Positions 9,101-11,899 of a stretch of 11,899 bases of DNA are shown here, piece by piece. The DNA is from Bacteroidota bacterium. Its GTDB lineage: Bacteria > Bacteroidota > Bacteroidia > UKL13-3. A program made the position numbers and the translations under genes. The stretch lies in contig RDYC01000335.1 in assembly GCA_004293295.1 (NCBI GenBank), positions 1 through 11,899 on the forward strand, given 5' to 3'. The notes below the pieces were generated by a model. It saw only the letters and a program-made list of their open reading frames with translations, had not been told where the DNA came from and ran no database searches. Each line of letters opens with the position of its first letter. Position 1 is the stretch's first letter.

Positions 9101-10398
9101 TGCGTATTTTGGACGAAAAAACCCGTAATACCATCATCACTGTTAATATTCCTTATGGTGCTCATTTGTTTGTTAAAAACGGACAAAAAGTAGAAAAGGG
9201 TACACGCCTTTGCACTTGGGATCCATACAATGCGGTAATTATTACGGAGTTTGCCGGTAAGGTTAAGTTCGAAAATATCATTGAAAACGTAACCTTTAAG
9301 GAAGAGAGTGATGAACAAACAGGCCATAAAGAAAAGGTAATTATTGAGTCGAAAGACAAAACCAAAATTCCATCCATTATTATCTCGGATAAAAAAGGTG
9401 GTACCAAGGAATACAATATTCCGGTAGGTGCACACATTGTGGTGGAAGAAGGACATACCATGGTAGCCGGACAAATTCTAGTGAAGATACCTCGTGTTGT
9501 TGGTAAAACACGCGACATCACAGGTGGTTTACCACGTGTAACTGAATTGTTCGAGGCTCGTAATCCATCTAACCCGGCTGTTGTAACTGAAATTGATGGT
9601 GTGGTAACTTTTGGTGGTATTAAACGTGGTAACCGTGAGGTTATGATTACTTCAAAAGACGGGGAACAAAAGAAATACATGGTTTCGCTTTCAAAACACA
9701 TTTTGGTGCAAGAAAACGATTTCGTAAAAGCCGGTTCACCGCTTTCTGATGGTTCAATCAGTCCACAAGATATCCTTCGTATTGAGGGTCCTTTGGCTGT
9801 GCAACGTTATATCTTAAATGGTATTCAGGAGGTTTACCGCTTACAAGGGGTAAAAATCAATGATAAGCACATTGAAACCATCGTGCGTCAAATGATGCAG
9901 AAGGTTGAAGTGATTGATGCCGGAGATACCTTATTCCTTGAAGGAGAAAACGTTGATCGTTGGACATTTAAAGAAACCAATGATTGGGTATTTGACAAAA
10001 AGGTAGTGGTAGAAGCCGGTGATTCAACTACACTTAAAGCGGGTCAAATTGTGAGTGTGCGCAGGTTGCGTGACGAAAACTCGATGTTAAAGCGTAAAGC
10101 CTTAAGATTGGTTGAAGGTCGTGATGCACAACCGGCCACAGGTTCTCAAGTAATACAAGGCATTACCAGGGCTTCATTGGGTACACATAGCTTCTTAAGT
10201 GCTGCTTCGTTCCAGGAAACAACCAAGGTACTAAACGAGGCTGCTATCTCAGGCAAGGTTGACCATATGTTGGGCTTAAAAGAGAACATCATTGTGGGTC
10301 ACTTAATTCCTGCAGGTACTGGTTTGCGTGAATACGAAAAACTAATTGTTGGATCCAAAGAAGAATATGAAATGTTAATGGCTTCGAAAAGCAATTAA
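6175..10398 (+). CDS. rpoC: DNA-directed RNA polymerase subunit beta'
   Basis: This is the 1407-residue beta' subunit, which carries the catalytic Mg2+ ion. In order it has: the N-terminal zinc ribbon (C49, C51, C64, C67), GKRVDYSGRSVIVVGPNL in the clamp/active-site region, the catalytic NADFDGDQ motif (D457, D459, D461), the bridge helix (about 760-795), the second zinc site (C805, C879, C886, C889) and the trigger loop with R924 and H927. A sandwich-barrel insertion in the trigger loop (about 935-1113) is followed by DITGGLPRVTELFEAR. The oddity is at the N-terminus: DSPE runs straight into SYRSFKPEMGG, lacking about 17 residues that normally hold the ILExSxGEVxKPETIN segment. The ATG lies 18 nt after rpoB, and an intrinsic terminator follows the stop. 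Confidence 0.98.
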   Translation: MSKKDIKIKSNLTKNRIGLDSPESYRSFKPEMGGLFCERIFGPIKDYECHCGKYKRIRYKGIVCDRCGVEVTEKKVRRERIGHINLVVPVAHIWYFRSLPNKIGYLLGIPTKKLDMVVYYERYVVCQPGVKGTDGVLMHDLLTEEEYLDILDSLPKDNQHLDDEDPNKFIAKMGGDALWFLLSRIDLDALSFDLRNKASNETSQQRKQEALKRLKVVEGFRGAQENGENRPEWMVVKILPVIPPELRPLVPLEGGRFATSDLNDLYRRVIIRNNRLKRLMEIKAPEVILRNEKRMLQEAVDSLFDNTRRVSAVKTEGNRPLKSLSDMLKGKQGRFRQNLLGKRVDYSGRSVIVVGPNLKLHECGIPKNMAAELFKPFIIRKLLERGIVKTVKSAKKLVDRKEAVIWDILENILKGHPVLLNRAPTLHRLGIQSFQPKLVEGKAIQLHPLVCTGFNADFDGDQMAVHVPLGNAAILEAQVLMLASHNILNPANGAPIAVPSQDMVLGLYYITKGRKSIPENPVKGEGLVFYSAEEAMIAFNEKRIDLHAQVKCRVNIKEDGEIKYKLIETTMGRILFNNVVPVQYGYINELLTKKNLRDIIGSVIKECGMDVAAKFLDDIKELGYHYAFRGGLSFNLKYVMIPKEKGEFVKQAMDEVDEIWNNYNNGFITNNERYNQVIDIWTRINSRLADTVLKQLKEDRQGFNPIYMMLDSGARGSKEQIRQLGGMRGLMAKPQKNLSGGTGEIIENPILSNFKEGLSVIEYFISTHGARKGLADTALKTADAGYLTRRLHDVAQDVVVNEPDCGTLRGIVMSALKDNEEVVETLYERILGRTSLHDVIDPLTGEVYCYSGDEITEEVAAKIDASPVEHVEIRSVLTCQTKYGFCAKCYGRNLATSRMAQRGDAVGVIAAQSIGEPGTQLTLRTFHVGGTASNIASESEMTAKFGGILEFEEIRTTLMETEEGPAEVVIGRQGEVRILDEKTRNTIITVNIPYGAHLFVKNGQKVEKGTRLCTWDPYNAVIITEFAGKVKFENIIENVTFKEESDEQTGHKEKVIIESKDKTKIPSIIISDKKGGTKEYNIPVGAHIVVEEGHTMVAGQILVKIPRVVGKTRDITGGLPRVTELFEARNPSNPAVVTEIDGVVTFGGIKRGNREVMITSKDGEQKKYMVSLSKHILVQENDFVKAGSPLSDGSISPQDILRIEGPLAVQRYILNGIQEVYRLQGVKINDKHIETIVRQMMQKVEVIDAGDTLFLEGENVDRWTFKETNDWVFDKKVVVEAGDSTTLKAGQIVSVRRLRDENSMLKRKALRLVEGRDAQPATGSQVIQGITRASLGTHSFLSAASFQETTKVLNEAAISGKVDHMLGLKENIIVGHLIPAGTGLREYEKLIVGSKEEYEMLMASKSN

Positions 10399-10415
10399 TA
10401 AAAGTAAGTCATTTT

Positions 10416-10446
10416 AAAAAAGGCTCCGCAACGCGGAGCCTTTTTT
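10416..10446 (+). terminator. Intrinsic terminator ending the nusG-rpoC operon
   Basis: GGCTCCGC (10422-10429) pairs perfectly with GCGGAGCC (10433-10440) around a 3-nt AAC loop. Six A's precede the stem and six T's follow it, so the stem can extend to 14 bp and could act in both directions. It starts 18 nt after the rpoC stop. This is a strong Rho-independent terminator and marks the end of the operon before the toxin-antitoxin module. Confidence 0.95.
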
Positions 10447-10464
10447 GTTGGAACTGATTTTGGG

Positions 10465-10495
10465 CTTGAATTTCTATAAATAAGTTTTATATTTG
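10465..10495 (+). promoter_or_regulatory. Bacteroidota-type promoter of the toxin-antitoxin operon
   Basis: CTTG at 10465-10468 is followed after 19 nt by TATATTTG at 10488-10495, an exact match to the -7 consensus TAnnTTTG of the Bacteroidota primary sigma factor. The spacing is within the usual range. Transcription would start near 10501-10504, giving a very short A-rich leader before the ATG at 10516. It sits between the operon terminator and the antitoxin gene, exactly where a promoter is needed. Confidence 0.7.
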
Positions 10496-10512
10496 TGTTT
10501 TGTAAATATAAA
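10486..10512. promoter_or_regulatory. Inverted repeat over the -7 box, candidate antitoxin operator
   Basis: TTTATATTT (10486-10494) and AAATATAAA (10504-10512) are perfect 9-bp inverted repeats separated by 9 nt. The left arm covers most of the -7 box, and the right arm lies at the predicted transcription start. Ribbon-helix-helix antitoxins bind as dimers to palindromes and repress their own promoter, so this is a plausible site for autorepression. The repeat is seen in the sequence; the binding is inferred. The half-sites are pure A/T, which makes a chance match less unlikely than for a mixed sequence. Confidence 0.5.
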
Positions 10513-10515
10513 GCT

Positions 10516-10761
10516 ATGACAACCTTCACCAGTTCGCTTCCGGATAACCTGCTTCAAAGGCTCGAGGAAAAAGCCCGTCAGCTTTCAGTGCCTAAAAATA
10601 AGCTGATTGAGCGCGCGCTTAGCATCTATCTTGATCAACTAAATCGTGCTGAATATGTGCGTTCGTATCGGCAAATGGCTGATGATACTGATATGCTTAA
10701 TCTAGCCGAGGAAGGTATGGGCGAATACCTGAAACAATTGCCCGATGAACCATTACCATGA
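10516..10761 (+). CDS. Ribbon-helix-helix (CopG-like) antitoxin of a MazF-type toxin
   Basis: This 81-residue protein is the antitoxin of a type II toxin-antitoxin pair. Residues 2-9 (TTFTSSLP) look like the DNA-contacting beta strand. Residues about 10-45 (DNLLQRLEEKARQLSVPKNK, then LIERALSIYLDQL) are the two helices of a ribbon-helix-helix dimer. The acidic tail (about 45-81, RSYRQMADDTDMLNLAEEGM onward) is the kind of extension that wraps around and inhibits a MazF toxin. I chose the ATG at 10516 over an in-frame GTG at 10495, because the GTG overlaps the promoter -7 box and would lie upstream of the transcript. The stop codon overlaps the toxin start (ATGA), implying translational coupling. 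It is likely autoregulated through the inverted repeat at 10486-10512. Confidence 0.85.
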   Translation: MTTFTSSLPDNLLQRLEEKARQLSVPKNKLIERALSIYLDQLNRAEYVRSYRQMADDTDMLNLAEEGMGEYLKQLPDEPLP

Positions 10762-11090
10762 AACAAGGTGAAATTTGGTATGCTGATTTAAATCCAACTA
10801 AGGGCAGCGAACAGGCAGGTTTACGCCCAGTGGTAATTGTAAGTGGTAACCTTGCCAATACCTATTTACAAACCATCATCTGTTGCCCCATTACCAGTAA
10901 AATAAAAAATTATAAAGGCAATCTTGTATTGCAGCCTGATCACGTTAATGGACTCTCTCATGCTTCAGAAGTGCTTACCATACATATCCGCTCAATAAGC
11001 AAACAACGGTTGTTGCGGCAGATTGGAAGCATAACTCCTGAACAATTGCAACAAATAAAAACCGGCTTTGATGATGTTTGGCGGTATTGA
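10758..11090 (+). CDS. MazF/PemK-family endoribonuclease toxin
   Basis: This 110-residue protein matches the MazF/PemK fold in length and pattern. It begins with GEIWYADLNPTKGSEQAGLR and continues PVVIVS, the family's N-terminal signature. It also has CCPITSKI and a C-terminal EVLTIHIRSISKQRL strand-helix segment. R23 and T46 line up with R25 and T48, the catalytic pair of Bacillus subtilis MazF, so it looks enzymatically intact. MazF toxins cut single-stranded mRNA at short sequences and slow growth when the labile antitoxin is lost; the cleavage sequence cannot be predicted here. It overlaps the antitoxin by 4 bp (ATGA). No good terminator follows it: the only nearby structure is a weak A/T stem at 11113-11130. 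Confidence 0.93.
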   Translation: MKQGEIWYADLNPTKGSEQAGLRPVVIVSGNLANTYLQTIICCPITSKIKNYKGNLVLQPDHVNGLSHASEVLTIHIRSISKQRLLRQIGSITPEQLQQIKTGFDDVWRY

Positions 11091-11240
11091 TTTGTTTAGG
11101 AAGGTTGGCACATTGTTTAAAAAAAAACAAGGGTAACTCAAAGCGAACCGAAGGTTAGTATGCTTTCTTTGGGGGCATGAAGTTGTTGTGGTGAGTGATG
11201 TGAATAGTGCAGATAAGGGGGATGTTTATGCTACAGGATG

Positions 11241-11273
11241 TTACCATAAGTTCGCCTCTACGGAGCTTGGTAA
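11241..11273 (+). repeat. Bulged hairpin 1 in the left part of the IS200-like element
   Basis: TTACC (11241-11245), AAG (11248-11250) and CTC (11256-11258) pair with GAG (11263-11265), CTT (11266-11268) and GGTAA (11269-11273). The loop is TACG. All unpaired bases (AT and TTCGC) are on the 5' side. This gives 11 bp with one-sided bulges. Imperfect hairpins of this kind are the sub-terminal recognition structures of IS200/IS605 elements and of the REP sequences linked to related transposases. Its place ahead of a Y1 transposase remnant supports that reading, but the element's exact ends are not visible. Confidence 0.5.
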
Positions 11274-11323
11274 GTGAAGTGATTTGTGATGTAAACACAA
11301 GTTGGATGGTGATTAACAGGAAT

Positions 11324-11364
11324 AAACATGCATAAAATTCCATAGGGATGGGCTTATGATGTTT
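11324..11364 (+). repeat. Nested hairpin 2 directly upstream of the transposase pseudogene
   Basis: Three stacked stems can form. AAACAT (11324-11329) pairs with ATGTTT (11359-11364), CATAA (11331-11335) with TTATG (11354-11358), and CCAT (11340-11343) with ATGG (11348-11351) around an AGGG loop. That is 15 bp with small internal loops, ending 14 nt before the transposase ATG. In classical IS200, a left-end hairpin blocks read-through transcription and another upstream structure limits transposase translation. This structure is well placed for either role, or for transposase binding to DNA. Confidence 0.5.
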
Positions 11365-11378
11365 TTAATTTAACGATT

Positions 11379-11839
11379 ATGGCAAACACTTACTCACAAC
11401 TTAATATCCATTGCGTTTTTGCAGTTAAAGGACGAGAAAATATATTAGCTGAGAGTTTTCGGCAAGACCTGTTTAAATACATGGCAGGTGTTTTAAAAAG
11501 TGATAAATCATACCCATTGGCAGTTAATAGCAGGAAAGACCACGTGCCTGTTTTTTTTGAACTTCCGGTTACGATGAGTGTCTCCAAGTAAATGCAGATG
11601 CTAAAAGCCACATCATCAAAATGGATAAATGATCATAAACTGATTCAGGGGAAATTTAGTTGGCAAGAAGGTTATGGTGCATTTTCTTATGCTCGCTCAG
11701 AACGGATCATGTTATCAATTGCATCTTCAACCAAGAGCTATACCACCGTCATACTGCGTTTAAGGAGGAGTACTTAAAAATGTTAGCTGATTTTAACATT
11801 GGATATAATAATGAGTGCTTGTTTGAATTTGATACCTAA
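11379..11839 (+). pseudogene. tnpA: IS200/IS605 family (Y1, HUH) transposase TnpA, inactivated
   Basis: Joining two frames rebuilds a protein of about 153 residues, the normal size of a Y1 transposase. It begins MANTYSQLNIHCVFAVKGRE and continues with NSRKDHVPVFF, SSKWIND, KFSWQEGYGAFSYARSER and then, in another frame, DHVINCIFNQELYHRHTAFK to CLFEFDT. There are four lesions. A TAA at 11589-11591 interrupts the frame at codon 71. A 1-nt loss near 11704 shifts the frame. The HUH motif reads His55-Val-Pro57 (CCT at 11547-11549), losing the second His. The catalytic Tyr of the YxxxQ motif is Cys (TGC at 11720-11722). Such enzymes normally cut single-stranded DNA at hairpin ends through that tyrosine, so this copy is dead. 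Confidence 0.9.
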
Positions 11840-11899
11840 AAGTGGTTAAATAAACTTTGATAAATTTATGGCCAGGCCGATTTATTTGACAGATTGATT

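Larger units (their letters stand above)
11241..11839 (+). mobile_element. Degenerate IS200/IS605-like insertion element (boundaries undefined)
   Basis: The stretch holds two imperfect hairpins followed by a broken single-domain Y1 transposase gene, the layout of an IS200-type element. These elements have no terminal inverted repeats and make no target duplication, so the ends cannot be placed by eye. I give the span from the first hairpin to the end of the transposase remnant. An A/T-rich imperfect inverted repeat at 11860-11885 could be its right-end hairpin. Bases 11091-11240, between the toxin gene and the first hairpin, show no gene I can support. The element cannot be active on its own. 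Confidence 0.6.

Noticed and set aside
9046..9701. Two overlapping minus-strand frames (142 and 179 codons) inside rpoC
   Set aside because: Both are antisense to the conserved sandwich-barrel insertion of RpoC and overlap each other in different frames; no domain is recognisable.
10495..10515. GTG start adding 7 residues to the antitoxin
   Set aside because: It overlaps the last base of the -7 box and lies upstream of the predicted transcript start; the ATG at 10516 gives a normal ribbon-helix-helix N-terminus.
11113..11130. TTGTTT...AAACAA stem as a terminator for the toxin gene
   Set aside because: The stem is only A/T-rich with a run of A's and no T-tract on the + strand, so it is too weak to call.
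11155..11343. 62-codon minus-strand open frame between the toxin gene and the transposase remnant
   Set aside because: It runs antisense through both hairpins, has no recognisable domain and no good start context, and looks like a by-product of the non-coding end of the element.
1..11899. CRISPR array or a new defence or biosynthetic gene cluster
   Set aside because: No regularly spaced direct repeats are visible, and every sizeable gene is accounted for by known families.

Overview
The window is a Bacteroidota (Bacteroidetes) chromosomal segment. Three things point there. RpoB and RpoC carry the forms of these proteins typical of the phylum. None of the genes has a convincing Shine-Dalgarno sequence; the leaders are A/T-rich instead. 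The one good promoter (CTTG - 19 nt - TATATTTG) fits the Bacteroidota primary-sigma consensus TTG...TAnnTTTG rather than the E. coli one. The proteins resemble those of the Sphingobacteriia/Cytophagia/Chitinophagia side of the phylum more than Bacteroides, but I cannot name a genus.

Bases 1-10446 are the conserved transcription/translation operon, all on the + strand: the end of nusG, rplK (L11), rplA (L1), rplJ (L10), rplL (L7/L12), rpoB and rpoC, closed by a textbook intrinsic terminator. These genes make the L11/L1 and L10-L12 stalk parts of the large ribosomal subunit and the two catalytic subunits of RNA polymerase. Possible control elements are a 14-bp perfect palindrome before rplK, an in-frame ATG-TAA just ahead of the rplK start, and a GC-rich hairpin with a T-rich tail between rplL and rpoB, where E. 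coli has its attenuator. The rplA-rplJ gap is only 11 nt, so there is no room for a separate L10 leader. RpoC lacks about 17 normally very conserved residues (around the GEVxKPETIN motif) just before the zipper and zinc ribbon; this is the most unusual protein feature I see.

Bases 10465-11090 are a small two-gene type II toxin-antitoxin module: a ribbon-helix-helix antitoxin overlapping a MazF/PemK-type endoribonuclease toxin by 4 bp. It has its own promoter, whose -7 box lies inside a 9-bp perfect inverted repeat, a natural site for autorepression.

Bases about 11241-11885 are a decayed IS200/IS605-like (Y1, HUH) element. Two bulged hairpins lie upstream of a transposase pseudogene that has a nonsense codon, a frameshift, and substitutions at one HUH histidine and at the catalytic tyrosine. 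I see no tRNA, rRNA or CRISPR array, and no clear sign of a new multi-gene defence or metabolic system. The points of interest are the RpoC deletion, the control elements and the decaying element.
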